Shown here one piece after another: positions 44,630-55,194 of a stretch of 64,000 nt of DNA. Every line of letters begins with the position of its first letter. The stretch's first letter is position 1. Where the stretch lies: contig WELB01000054.1 in the NCBI GenBank assembly GCA_009602725.1, forward strand, positions 322,267-386,266, read 5' to 3'. The stretch comes from Spirogloea muscicola. Taxonomy: Eukaryota; Streptophyta; Zygnematophyceae; Spirogloeales; Spirogloeaceae. Under the pieces are notes generated by a model. It did no database searches. It was not told the origin of the DNA and was given only the letters and a program-made list of their open reading frames with translations. Both the position numbers and the translations under genes were made by a program.

Positions 44630-46446
44630 TGTAACGTCCCTGTCCCTCATCACACACTTAGGGTCAGAACGTTTGGGTTTCGGACATAAGGTGTTTTGAA
44701 GACAACCCCCTTGCAGAGTGGAACGCCAGCGCACACAGCGCACACGTATGCGCACATAGCGCAGCGGAAGTCTAACCCTGAGGCACCGCCGGAAGGCGGC
44801 GACTCAACCGAGGGTCAGCAGCTGTCCCCGCAAGGGGCGCGGCCATGGTACTTACAGAGAGCCGGCGAGGTCCGCAGCGACGAGCTGCGGCGACGGGCTG
44901 GGCAGCAGGCGGCAGCAGCAGAGCTGTGTCGGCGGCTTGCAGCAGCAGGCAGCAGCAAGGCTGTGGCGGCGGCTGCGGCAGTAGGCAGCAGCAGGGCTGT
45001 GCCTCTCTTGGCGTCACGGGTCCGACTGAGCAGTCTGGCCTCGGCCTACTACTGATAAGCATTCCATCTGCCACCCCTCTTGTGATGACCCTGACCCTTG
45101 AGAGCACACAGTCAGGGGTCAGTAAGTCCTTGTTGATTTCGGTCGCTGCGAGTTAGAGACAAACCCCCAGCACAGTGAAGGCACCACGTATCATACGCAG
45201 CGGAAGTTTCGCCCTGAGGCGCTGCCGACAGGCAGCGACTCACCTCACAGGTACGGGCCAGCGACTGTCCCCAAGGAGCAGTCACAGTCTTACTCACAGA
45301 GAGCCGATGAAGGTCCGCGACGACGGGATGCGACGACGGGCTGCAGCAGCAAGCGCAGCAGGGCTGCGTCGGCGGGCTGCGGCAGCAGGCGGCAGCAAGG
45401 CTGCGCCTCTCTCTCGCGGGCTTCACTGAGTTTGACCGAGTGACCCAAGTCTCCTCTCAGCCCTACTTGCAGTGCTTCATGTGCCACCCTCCCCAGGGGT
45501 CTCTGGGAGGTTCGTCTCTGGGCCCACCTTCGAGAAGGCGGGCCCGACAAGGGGAATCTAGCACGTGGCCAGGCCACGCGGCTTCCATTTGGAAGTGGCG
45601 GCCAGTGGCGACCAGTGGCGGCCAACGGCGGCCAGCCTGCGGCGCCCCGAGCAGCGCCCCGCGGCGCCGGCTTGCGGCGCCGCCAGTCCGTCACGGGTGT
45701 GGCGCGGCGTCACGGGCGCACCACACGTGTCACATACACGTCATATTGAGTGTGTCGGCTGATACCAGAATATGCCGAGGAGCTTCTCTCCGGAAGTCAG
45801 GATTCGCCACCTCGGCTGGAGACAGCGCGCCTGCACGTCACATCGTCAGCAGGCGCGTCACACCGCGCGACACCTCGCGCGGGTCGCTCGCGCGTCGCAC
45901 GCGCGTCGCACGCGTCAGGCACGTGCGCGTCAGTGGTTACACGATAGCGCTCAATTCGGAGTTAAGCGTCCCGTAACGGCGGGGACGTTACACCTCTCCT
46001 GAGCGTGTGACGAGGGTCGCCCCCAAGGTCCTCCCCCGCAGGGACGGGCCTGACAAGGAGATACGACGAATCCAAGAGACACTGGCGCACAGCGCCAAGG
46101 GACTGGCGCCAAGAGAGTAGCGCACCAGGCCAAGAGCCTGGCTCACGGGGCCAAGGGACTGAGGCCATGAGGCCATGAGTCCAGGCGAGCTAGCCCACCC
46201 GGCCGGCCCGCAGGGCGTGGGCCTGAGGGAGAGGGAGAGAGGGAGAGCTGGCCCACCCGGCCAGCCCACAGGGCGTGGGCCCGAGGCGTGCGCACGTGGT
46301 ACGGAGCCCGGGACCTCGAACCGTACTCAGCTACATACACTGAAGCAAAGCTACCGGTACCGTTTGGGACTTCCAAACGATAGATACGATACGATCATGT
46401 AAGGTTACCAGCACCGTTGGCACTCTCAAACGGAGAAAATGTTACA
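44630..46446 (-). mobile_element. 5' LTR, family B, of element B2, holding LTR C
   Basis: It starts TGTAACGTCCCTGTCC directly after the primer-site complement and ends GAAAATGTTACA. Without the LTR C at 45081-45992 it is about 905 bp. Its U3 repeat (46070-46280) is of the GACTGGCGC/GGCCAGCCC type, as at 17870-18200. Confidence 0.82.
45081..45992 (-). mobile_element. Solo LTR, family C, with target duplication
   Basis: It runs from TGTGATGACCCTGACCC to GGGGACGTTACA between perfect CCTCT copies (45076-45080, 45993-45997). Hairpin GCTGCC-GACA-GGCAGC at about 45221. The U3 half is rich in GCGCGTCGCACGCG. Confidence 0.9.
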
Positions 46447-46740
46447 CAATCCACCGATCGCTGGTGGATACGCAGGCGAAGTACTGTACTGACAACGGTG
46501 ATTGCTGCCGGGGTGGTGGACCAGTTGACATGGCCGACCCCGGATGCGTGGATGTAGCGGGCGAGTGTCCACAGTACCACAGCCCGCTAACGTAAATCAA
46601 CGGGTACGCTCTGGCAAAGGACCTCAAATCACAAGAGACTACTAGTCAGCGCCAGAGCATCAGAAGGAACCTTGCATTGGCAGCCGTAGCATAAAAAGAA
46701 ATACGAGGCTATCCAGATGCAAGGACACCTCTGATACCAA

Positions 46741-47432
46741 TGAAACATTCTAAGCCCTATACACGCAGTTAGGGATTAGTACGTCCTGATTGGATTCGGT
46801 AATGGGGGGTTTAGAGGCGAACCCCCTACAGTAAGCAGTACTACAGCACACAGCGGAAGTCTTACGCTGAGGCGCCGTCAAAGGCGGCGACTCTACTGTG
46901 GGTCTGGCTTTATAAGTATCCCCGCATGGAAAGCAGCCATGGTACTTACGGAGTGCCGGCAATGTCCGCAGCGATGAGGTGCGGCGACAGGCTGGCAGCA
47001 GACGGCAGCAAGCAGGGCTGTGGCGACGGCTGCGGCAGCAGGCAAGCAGGGCTCTGCCTCTCTCTGGCCTCGCTGATCGAACTGACCCGTTCGGTCTCAG
47101 CCGACTACTTGTGATGCTTCACTGCCACCCCCCTCCAGGGTGTGTGGGAGCCGCTTCAAGGCCCACCCCGTCAGGGGCAGGCCGCACGAGGATCGGTCGC
47201 GGGGACATGTCACGTCCACGTGAAAACCTCGAGGGTACCGAAGGGTGGACACGTAACGTCCACGGGCGGACCGCGAGGGACCCGTAGGACATGAGACGTC
47301 CACGGGCGGACCTCAAGGAGACCGCAAGACAGGAGTCACGCCGAGCGGCACGACGCTGGCATAGAAGACAAGGCGAAAATACATGTAAGCGATAATAGGA
47401 GGGTTAGGCGCCCAGACGGGCAGGACGCTACA
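46741..47432 (-). mobile_element. 5' LTR of element F
   Basis: It starts TGAAACATTCTAAGCCC beside the primer-site complement and ends GGCAGGACGCTACA. It is similar along its length to 31216-31935 and about 28 bp shorter. Hairpin CGCCGTC-AAA-GGCGGCG at about 46871. Confidence 0.82.
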
Positions 47433-49197
47433 CTCACTGTCAAGGATCGTTACCCCTTGCCTCGCATTGATGATCTGTTCGATCGTCTCGCGGAAGCTAA
47501 CGTGTTCAGCTCCCTCGACTTGCAAAGTAGGTATCACCGAATTCGTATCACTCATGAGGATGTCAGCGTTTCGTACGCCGGCCAGACACTTCCATTTCAA
47601 GGTGCTCAGCTTTGGTCTGACCACCGCACCTGCCACGTTTCAGACAGTGATGACGAAAATCTTTGGCCCCTTTTGTATGACTTCGTGCTGGTCTACTTGG
47701 ATGACATACTGGTTTCCAGTAAAACGCCTGAGGATCATGTACGCCACCTGTAACGTCCCCGCCGTTACGGGACGCTTAACTCCGAGTTAAGCGCTATTGG
47801 GTAACCACTGGTGCGCACGTGCCTGACGCGTGCGACGCGCGAGCGACCCGCGCATGGTGTCGCACGGTGTGACGCGCCTGCTGACGATGTTACGTGCAGG
47901 CGCGCCGCCTCCGGCAGAGGTGGCGAATCCTGGACTTTTAATGCGGAGCTTCTCGGCATATTCCTGAATCTGCTGCCGGGCCCGCAATGACGTGTATGCG
48001 ACACGTGTGGCGCGCCTGTGACGCCGCGCCACACCCGTGATCCACTGGCGGCGCCGCAAGCCGGCTCCGCAGGGCGCCGCTCGGCGACGCCGCAGGACGG
48101 CCGCCGCTTCCGAACGGGAGCTGCGTGGCCTGCCCTCGTCATGGATTCCCCCTGTCGGGCCCGCCTTCCCGAGGTGGGCCCTGAGACGAGCCTCCCAGAA
48201 ACCCCTGGGGAGGGTGGCACATGAAGCACTACAAGTAGGGCTGAGAGCAGACTCGGGTCACCCGGTCAACATGAGTGAAGCCCGCGAGAGAGAGGCGCAG
48301 CTCTGCTGCCGCCTGCTGCCGCAGCCCGCCGACGCAGCCCTGCTGCTACCTGCTGCCGCAGCCCATCGCCGCATCCCGTCGTCGCTGATCTTCATCGGCT
48401 CTCTTGAGTAAGACTGTGACTGCAGTCGCTGGCCCGTACCTGAGAGGTGAGCTGCTGCATGTCGGCAGCGCCTCGGGGCAAGACTTCCGCTGTGTAGAAC
48501 TCGTGGAGCTTCGCTGTGCTGGGGTTTGTCTCTGAACCCCAGCGACCGAATCCAATAAGGACTAATTGACCCTTGACTATGCTCCTAAGGGTCAGGAATG
48601 CTTCACCGCCTGCAGAAACTTCTGCATTTGCTACGTGAAAATCATTTGTAAGCCAATACCTCCAAGTGTGGATTCAACCAGCCCGAATTATATTTCTTAG
48701 GGCATGGTGGGCAAAGACGGGGTGCGCGTCGACCCCAAAAAGACCGTAGTAGTAAAGGACTGGCCAGTGCCGCGGAATGTGCCGCAGTTGCGTTCCTATT
48801 TGGGATTCGCAAACAATTTCCAAAATTTCTTTCAAGGATATGGAAGCATGGCATCTCCTCTTACGAAACTCACCTGTAAGGACATACCTTGGGGGTGTAC
48901 GTCTGAATGCCAGAAGGCGTTCGAGGATATACAGCGAATTTTGGTAAACCCCCCCGCCCGTTATGGCTTTGCCTCGAGAAGGCGTGCCGTATGAAGTTGT
49001 ATGTGACGCCTCTATGATCGGCATTGGTGCCGTTCTCCTGCAAGAGGGTCATCCCGTAGCATTTGAAAGTCGCCTGCTCAGTCCTGCAGAGCGAATTTAT
49101 ACTACGGGCGAGCAGGAGCTCCTTGCTGTTGTGCACGCCCTCCGTGTGTGACGATGCTATCTATTTATGGTCGTAACGGATCATGTCCGTTGACCTA
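47433..49197 (+). mobile_element. Element G, right arm: RT and RNase H, with LTR C inside
   Basis: RT resumes after element F (VKDRYPLPRIDDLFDRL, about 47440) and runs to YLDDILVSSKTPEDH (about 47695). A solo LTR C occupies 47749-48602. RT continues with the KLTCKDIPWG block (about 48870), then RNase H with [18 protein letters not shown] (about 49005) and GEQELLAVVHALRV (about 49110). It ends at a TA where pogo copy B begins. No integrase or 3' LTR of G is found. Fossil. Confidence 0.85.
47749..48602 (+). mobile_element. Solo LTR, family C, opposite orientation
   Basis: It starts TGTAACGTCCCCGCCG and ends near AAGGGTCAGGAATGCT. Flanks CCACC and TCACC differ at one base. The stem GCTGGGGTT...AACCCCAGC (about 48518-48543) is perfect here. 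It lies in the RT of element G. Confidence 0.8.
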
Positions 49198-51648
49198 CAG
49201 TCAACCCTGTCTAAGGTTAACCTCCATTAGCTTATATCCTATATACCGGTATCAAACTCTGGCAAACCGAGTCGGTTCATAGGCTTAAGGTTATTATACT
49301 CTATACTTCCATACTTTATATATTCTTCTCAAATATAAGCTTATACCTATGGACGGACCGTGCGACCAACCATCCGACCCCGCGACCAGCATAAGTGGAC
49401 TATACGTAGTGACTTGAAAAGATTGTATGTAGTCTATGGCCTTATGATTAAGTGCGCAATTACTACTTTAATGTGGCCGTCTGGTTGCCGCCGCCTTTAA
49501 CAGGACTCTGGCATAAGCAATCCGTCATGACGACTCGAAAAAGGCGGTAATGCATGTCTGCTTGAGCCGCCGCCCTTGCTCAACGCGGGTGTCATGTTGA
49601 AGTCCACGGATGACGGCGAGCGCCGACGCTTGCTTCGTGTTCGACACATCAAGCATGTCGGCGACAGCTCGGAGAGCGGCAAGGCGTTCCTCCAAAGGAA
49701 GCGCCAGTGTGTCCGTGTCGGCCGGCGCGGGCTCGTCCACCGTCTGGACCCGCTTGGCGTCGTTCTCAATGTCAATGTCGACGTGCAATCCTCGAAGCTC
49801 AACGTCGGTGTAAAGAACCGGCCCTTTGGTAAAGCCACACGGCTCTGTTGCTATTACATGACCGACTATTTGGGACAAGTGGGCCCGCCAGGTGGCGGGC
49901 TGGCTTGCCGCGCAAGGGCCCGCTCGGAGGTGGGTCCCGCCGTTCGAAATACCCCTCGATGATTCGCCCGTTCAAACGGAGGATCTTGGGCCCGCCGCAA
50001 GGCGGGCCTTGGGGCGACCCGCTCACACCCCTGGAGGGGGGGATGGCACTGGGAAGCACAAGGAGCCTTGGGGGCTGAGGCTCAACAGACAGTTCAAGCG
50101 CGTGAAGCCCAGGAGCAGCCTTGCCGCTGCTCGCCGCCGCAGCCGCCGCCGCACTCCGCTGCGGGGCCTGCGGCGCCGGCCTGCGCCCAGGAGGTGGAGT
50201 CGCCGCCGGACGGCGGCGCCACAGGGCCTATCTTCCGCTGCGCGACGCGCTAGTGCTTTCACGTGTAGTGGGTTGACCTCTAAAACCCCTACGGCCGAAC
50301 TGAACAATGACTGCTCACCCTGACTGCATGTGTAGGGCGAGGTTCTCTACAGTCGGGCTCCAAGAGCTCATCCATGGTGAGCGCATCCCGGACACGCAGA
50401 TCTTCGATCAGGCCGACAATGTTTTGCTCGGCGGCGACATCGAATGCCACGAGCGGCGGCCGCCGAACGCCCTCGTCCGTCCACAAACCTGTATGCTTGA
50501 AGCAATTGGCAATGGTCTGCTGCCCAAGCTTGTCCCAAGCATGCAGCGTCCAACGCATGGCTTTTAGCTGGGCGACCTTGTAAATGTCGGTCTCCTGGGT
50601 CTCGTCGCGATTAACGGCGTGCCGGAGGTGTAGCCGGCGGTAGTGCCTCTTGAAGCTTACTATGATACCTGCGTCCATTGGTTGCAGTTTTGATGCGGTG
50701 TTGGGCGGAAGCATGACAATCTTCTTAGTCACAAGGTCGCCGACTGCATGGCTTGGAGCGTTATCCATAAGAAGAAGAACGTGGCAGTCCTGTCGTAGCA
50801 TGTCTCCATCAAAGGCAGCGAGCCATTCACGAAATAAAAGCCCAGTCATCCACGCTTTGGTGTTGTGCTGGTATGAGAAACCGAACTCGAGGGCTGTCTT
50901 CTTATTGAATGCGCCGGGCTTATCCGCATGCCCGATGATGAATGGAGCGCGCTTGTCGGAACCGTCCGCATTGCATGTGAAAGCAATTTTGAACCGCGTT
51001 TCGTTCTTTTTCAGGCCTTCGGTTTGCTGGCGAGCAATGGTGCGGTCGGCGGCCATGCAATAGAAAAGGCCTGTTTCGTCCATGCTGTAAACGTCGCACA
51101 GGGGGAAAGGTGCAACGACTGCTCGCAGGCCCGGGAGGCTTGCGGCAACAACGGCGCTGTCAACAGACCCACTTTCGCCGTGACTTTTGAAGGACCAAAA
51201 GCCGTGGCGCTGCTGAAAGGACTGGAGCCATCCATTGGAGAATGATAAGGTGCTGTCTCCTCGAGCCTCCGCAAGTGCTTGCCCTTTTGCCTTGATGAGT
51301 TCGCCGGTGATCAAAACACGCTTGTGCTCGCAGGCAATGACCCAATTTGCAAGCTCCTCATCTAGCTCAGGCAATTTAACTTGTCTCCAACGGCGCTTGG
51401 CCGAATTGCAATCACTCATGGCCGCGTGCTCTGCTGAGCGCTTGAGGATGCTGGAAATGGCTGGTTGTGTCGGCTCTTGACTAGTTTAAAGTTCATTTGC
51501 GCCCATCGGCACAACTCGACTTGCGTCATACGGGGATTGACAGCCCTCTTGTCGCAAATCTGCTTCTTCTGCGCAAGAGACAACGCTGCAACGGCCAATA
51601 TCTAGTAATACTGATTGCAGTATACAGTAAGTCTACGATGCAGGCTAC
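49198..51648 (-). mobile_element. Tigger/pogo DNA transposon, copy B, nearly intact transposase core
   Basis: Left end CAGTCAACCCTGTCTA at 49198 after TA, inside RNase H of element G. On the minus strand a frame (51419-50289) carries the CENP-B-like middle, YSMDETGLFY (about 51085), LLLMDNAPSH (about 50765) and LQPMDAGII (about 50680). Twenty-nine residues separate the last two catalytic Asp, the DD29D spacing of Tigger/pogo. The helix-turn-helix start (about 51590-51450) is in another frame, so there is a frameshift near 51455. The C-terminal acidic tail (49800-49540) is cut off by a solo LTR A at 49809. About 98 bp at the 5' end, including that terminal repeat, is missing compared with copy A. 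Confidence 0.92.
49809..50351 (+). mobile_element. Solo LTR, family A, inside pogo copy B
   Basis: It runs from TGTAAAGAACCGGCCC to AGGTTCTCTACA between perfect GTCGG copies (49804-49808, 50352-50356). Copy A of pogo reads through this point without it. Confidence 0.93.
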
Positions 51649-52362
51649 TAGGCCACTCTTGAAACAAATTGCGAGACGAAGATGGCACGCACTTGTAGCA
51701 GTGCTGGCTGCTGAAGTACTCTTCGAGGTAACGACTTTTGAAGGCGGCGGTTGAAAGTATTCTTGCTCTGCCAGCCCTCGTCTTGGCGCAAATGCGTACA
51801 TGATCACAAAGAGTTGAGAGTATCACAAAGGGTTGCCTGATTACACACAGAGCCGGCGAGCACTCAGCTTCACCTGGCCGCTCACACAGAAGTGTCGTAC
51901 ACACAGAGCCACCTTGCCACACACAGAACTGTCGCACACACAGCACCGCCTCACCACACACAGAGCCGCCGCGCACACAGCGCCGCCTCGCCTCACACAG
52001 AGCCGCCGCGCACACAGCGCCGCCTCGCCTCACACAGAGCCGCAAGAGTGTTTGGGCCCATAATGCGCCCAGCCGGGGCCTCCCCTTATCTAGGGAGTTT
52101 CTCATCGGCATAGAAGAGTAGACATAGTGGGTGATTCTACCGACCCACTGATTCACCATAGTTCTATGTTCAACAGCGGTGTCCCAATGTCATTCATGCG
52201 GCAATTGCTCTTGCCGTGCTGATCGATAAGCTTGACGCAGTATTCCCGATGACACGTGCTGCACGGGTTGTAGATCGGAGACTCGCAGTCTTGCTCTTCA
52301 CACTGAAGTTCGAGTGGCGTCGGCGCGCCTCCGCTCTCGCTCATGCCACCAGCGACGACCAT
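51649..52362 (-). pseudogene. Cys-rich ORF of unknown function broken by a copia LTR
   Basis: From ATG at 52362 (or 52344) the minus strand encodes an acidic start, then QCEEQDCESP, NPCSTCHREYC and DQHGKSNC, a Cys/His cluster that probably binds zinc and loosely recalls B-box or AN1 fingers without fitting either. After about 60 codons the frame meets the copia LTR at 52175. Beyond the LTR the minus strand continues open for about 35 codons (SKVVTSKSTSAAS...) before reaching pogo copy B. Two CACGTG sites lie about 200 bp upstream. It may be a host gene or a captured transposon gene. I do not recognise the family. Confidence 0.35.
51752..52175 (-). mobile_element. Solo Ty1/copia-type LTR with target duplication
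   Basis: The plus strand reads TGAAAGTATTC to ATGTTCAACA. In sense it is TGTTGAACATAG...ATACTTTCA, close to the copia LTR start at 53010. It is flanked by GCGGT on both sides (51747-51751, 52176-52180), 424 bp long. It contains a tandem CACACAGAGCCGCC/GCGCACACAGCGCC array (51840-52045) and TATCTAGGGAG near 52090. Confidence 0.85.
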
Positions 52363-52559
52363 AGCGTGTACTCTTGTGCGATCGATCCCGTAGCTAGTAG
52401 ACGATCACGGAAGAAATCGCGGATCGCGGATCGCGGATCGCGAAAGGGCTTTGCAGCTAGCGGTTGGAGAGCAGGTGGAGTGCAGGCGCCGATTTGAGAG
52501 TCTACACTTATATGTACGACACCTCTCGCACCGCGGCACCAGGGACCAGGTGTACATAG

Positions 52560-52586
52560 GGCACGTGATGTCACGTGATGTCACGC
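52560..52586. promoter_or_regulatory. Pair of CACGTG (G-box) motifs in a direct repeat
   Basis: CACGTGATGT occurs twice in tandem (52562 and 52572). CACGTG binds plant bZIP and bHLH factors. The pair lies upstream of the minus-strand Cys-rich ORF, but promoter activity is only inferred. 52390-52450 nearby holds a GCGGATC triple repeat. Confidence 0.3.
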
Positions 52587-52689
52587 TAAGCCCTAAATCA
52601 ATCGATAGGCAGTGACGCGTTATTGTGTATGGCTGTGGCAGTATGACCAGACAATAGCAGCAGTGGGAGTAGCTCAATTGTTGTTCACG

Positions 52690-53131
52690 ATTCTGAGTGG
52701 GAACGTTGGCAAGCTGTGAGCAGGATACTGAGGCATTTGCAGGGGACCAAGGACTTCTGGGTGACATTCACGAGTGAGATGGAATCAGTAAGTTGGTGGG
52801 CTACTATGAAGAATTTGGCAAGGGAAGTTCGGGTACCAGAAGACTGTGACGACTTCAACTGGCTGAGAAGACTGTTACAAGACTGTGGATATCTCCGTCA
52901 AGTACAATAGCTGACTGGATATATTATGACCAAGGGCTCGCGTAAGCTCAAGTATGATAGATGTAGAAGTTTGCTAGGTCTGGCTGATTCACATATTTAG
53001 TGGGAGTGTTGAATCTAGTAACATGGTGAATCAGTGGGTCGGGTGTTGAATATAGTAATATGCTGAAACAGCGGGCCGGGCTGGGTGACCATCCCGTCTG
53101 TCTCATTGGGCCGTGAGAGTCTCCCCTGGAT
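52690..53131 (+). mobile_element. Ty1/copia 3' fragment: RNase H end and LTR start
   Basis: VSRILRHLQGTKDFWVTF (about 52715) is the copia RNase H block (family form KRILRYLKGTKD). A short C-terminal stretch follows, then GTGGGAG and TGTTGAATCTAG (about 53008), a polypurine tract and LTR start. TGTTGAATATAG recurs at about 53044. The LTR is cut by a LINE end at 53132. Fossil, heavily broken. Confidence 0.65.
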
Positions 53132-54036
53132 AAGAAGAAAGGGCTCGCCCGTTGAGGATATGGGCTGGAACAGCCAGCCCAAAAACGAATGAGCAGAGTA
53201 CAAGAAGTGGGCCAGGCGAAGCACGAAGAAAGACAAGCACAAAAAGAAATTTAGCTGCGACGAATAACTCAGTAACCCCAAAAGGGAGGCCTCGGGCAAC
53301 CATCGGGCTTACCCCCACATCTGAGGCCACGCGGTGCGCCCGTGCGCCCTAGCCATGGCTGCCACCCACCTTGGGTGAGGGCGGAGCCTGTGCTGTCTGA
53401 CTGACTGTCTGAGATCTGAATGTGTCTGCCGCCATGAGCGCATCTGCATCTGGGTCGCTGCGACGAGGTCGCTCTGCTGGGCCGCCGCCTCAACGAGGGC
53501 GATCTGCTGGACCTGTGGACGAGGGCAAACGTCCAATGGAGGAGCTCGACTGGAGGAACGCAGATTCTGAGAACGCTGTGTACAACAGACAGGGGCAGGT
53601 ACAAGAGCGCGCAGCCCAGGAAAGGTTCACTAGATTAGCAATCCTATTGAGGAGAGTGTGACTCGAGAACTTATACAGCCACAGATATCGACTGCAGCTG
53701 TAAGGAGCTGATTGCAGTGAGGGTAGTGCTGCAGCTCTTCTTCTGAACTACCCACTGCGTGGCCAGAGATGTGGGTGGATGCTGGACCTCTGAATGCCTC
53801 CGTAATAAAGGCATGATTCAAGACCGTGGTCCTCCACCAGGCTGCACGCTCATAACGTCTAGTGTGCGGCAACCACAGCACGGTAACGGCGTTACGCCAC
53901 GGGGGAGCGTGCTGCAGGCGGCTGGTCGAGCATCAAGGGCGTTGCCGCTGGACGAGCCGGAGTGGGCGGCCAATTGGGAAGAAGCTGTAGGAGGAAGCAA
54001 AGAGGGGCTAAAATTCAAGAGAAGGTAGAGTGACAA
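53132..54036 (-). mobile_element. LINE, antisense: nuclease domain to 3' end
   Basis: On the minus strand: TLDVMSVQPGGGP (about 53870) and ITEAFRGPASTHISGHAVG (about 53800), the nuclease region of the LINE at 21.8 kb, then a decayed C-terminus ending WGY (about 53270), then a 3' UTR (53268-53132) with GGCTG...CAGCC and the terminus CGGGCGAGCCCTTTCTTCT. The frame is broken at several places. 5' truncated. Confidence 0.75.
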
Positions 54037-54039
54037 AGA

Positions 54040-55194
54040 AGAAGGCGCGCGGTGCGCATTTAATTGGAAAAGAGGCCAATTCTAGACAAAGCGGACACAC
54101 AACCGAAGGGGGACTCTACTACCCCCGAGTGGGTACTTACGTATTTGTCGATAAGTGATGCGGGGCGCCGGAGAACCATGCAACAAGCCAGTGAACTGGC
54201 TCAGTCCGCGCACAGCATGCTGATGTATGGCCGGAGCCTGGGAACGCTGCAATGTAAGCGAGAGCTGCAATTTGTAATAAGCAGCAATGCTTAGGGACGA
54301 CGAGGAGGAGCCCTTTCAAAGGAGGAAATGGCTGTAAGAGGCCGGCCAAACAGTGACGGACAAGGTAACAAGGGCCAGAAAGGCCAAATGACATAGCTAG
54401 GCAAGTGACTACTCCGTCTGGTTGCCGAACAATGCTTGGTCAACAGTCGGGAGTCGGTAAAGCTAGCAGCTGGAAGTAAAGTGGTACGCCGCAACCCACA
54501 AGCGCCAGCCGAGGGGTCCCCCACCAAGGGGGGCAATGACTCTGCAAGTGTTGAGCTGAATTTGGACCTGCCACGCAGGACACTCGGAACCGGCAGCACT
54601 TGCGATGCTGCCCTCGGCGGCCCAGCGAATGCCTGGGAAAGAAGCTACATGGAGAGGCTGTGGTCGTGCAAGAGAAGCGCTTCCACAGACGGGAGGCTCT
54701 TCCAGTAGAGGGCGATGGCTGTGATTGGCCAGCCCGGAAAAATAATAAACAAAGGTTGAAGGGGCCAGAAGTGCGCTAGAGTACAGCGACTCTAAGTGGC
54801 CATGGGGTGCTCAACCCCTTGAACTTCCCTAGAGGAAGCGACGAACTTACAGTGAGGCCAGCCCAAGAGCGCAGGCAAGCCAAAGGGGAAGGCCCGACGG
54901 TGAGAATAAGTGAGCTCTTGCAGAGGGGGCGGGGGCTGGAAATGGCCAGCCCAGGAAGTATTTACAAGCCCAAAAGGGCCGAAAGGCGCCAAGTGCACAA
55001 CACGGCTATTCAAGAGACTACAGCGGATGGAAGCTTGGTAAACCCGAGCCAGCAGCTGCAAGTCGGAGTAAATTGTAGCTGGAAAAGAGGCACCCCAAGT
55101 TGACCCAGAAGTTGCAGCCACAGCGCGGCCTGGCTGCAAGTGTACTGCGTGACCCAGGGGATGATGAAGGAGACGGACAGCCGCGGAGAAGGCA
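54040..55194 (-). mobile_element. LINE 3' regions, antisense, in series
   Basis: At least two 3' UTRs are recognisable by GGGCTGGCC...CAGCC hairpins (about 54750 and 54945), preceded by the conserved C-terminus (GRAVAATSGS, YSDLQLL, about 55130-55050). 54040-54700 has similar but weaker LINE 3'-end sequence. Coding continuity is lost. Confidence 0.6.

Larger units (their letters stand above)
31986..46446 (-). mobile_element. Element B2: antisense family-B gypsy element, nested in F
   Basis: The 5' LTR B is at 44630-46446, with the primer site complement (CTCTGATACCA) ending at 44629. A truncated 3' LTR B is at about 31986-32203, next to a polypurine complement (GTACCTCCCCACTTAG). On the minus strand the interior runs leader and degraded gag (about 44600-42650), protease/RT (about 42100-41000), RNase H (about 40840-40570), integrase (40530-39985 and 33030-32900) and an integrase tail with a chromodomain-like YQVEETLSHR...LIKWLGYAPEHSTWD (about 32520-32370). 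It is much more decayed than family-A copies, with many breaks. It holds LTR B (33040), A1 (34174), LTR A (42105) and LTR C (45081). Confidence 0.75.
31216..47432 (-). mobile_element. Element F: LTR retrotransposon with both LTRs, swollen by nested insertions
   Basis: Its two family-F LTRs lie at 31216-31935 (3' LTR) and 46741-47432 (5' LTR). It is flanked by TTCAC (31211-31215) and CTCAC (47433-47437), a duplication with one mismatch. A primer site complementary to initiator-Met tRNA (TTGGTATCAGAGG on the minus strand) adjoins the right LTR, which gives the antisense orientation. Only short parts of its own interior remain: about 31936-31985 at the 3' end and 46447-46740 at the 5' end. The rest is element B2 and what B2 contains. 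It split the RT of element G. Fossil. Confidence 0.8.

Noticed and set aside
51840-52045. CACACAGAGCCGCC array as a CRISPR-like or satellite array
   Set aside because: Units are short, variable and adjacent without spacers, and lie inside a copia LTR; this is a eukaryotic genome.
53422-53661. 79-codon Arg-rich plus-strand ORF
   Set aside because: It is opposite the decayed C-terminal code of an antisense LINE and has no match to known gag or nucleic-acid-binding families.
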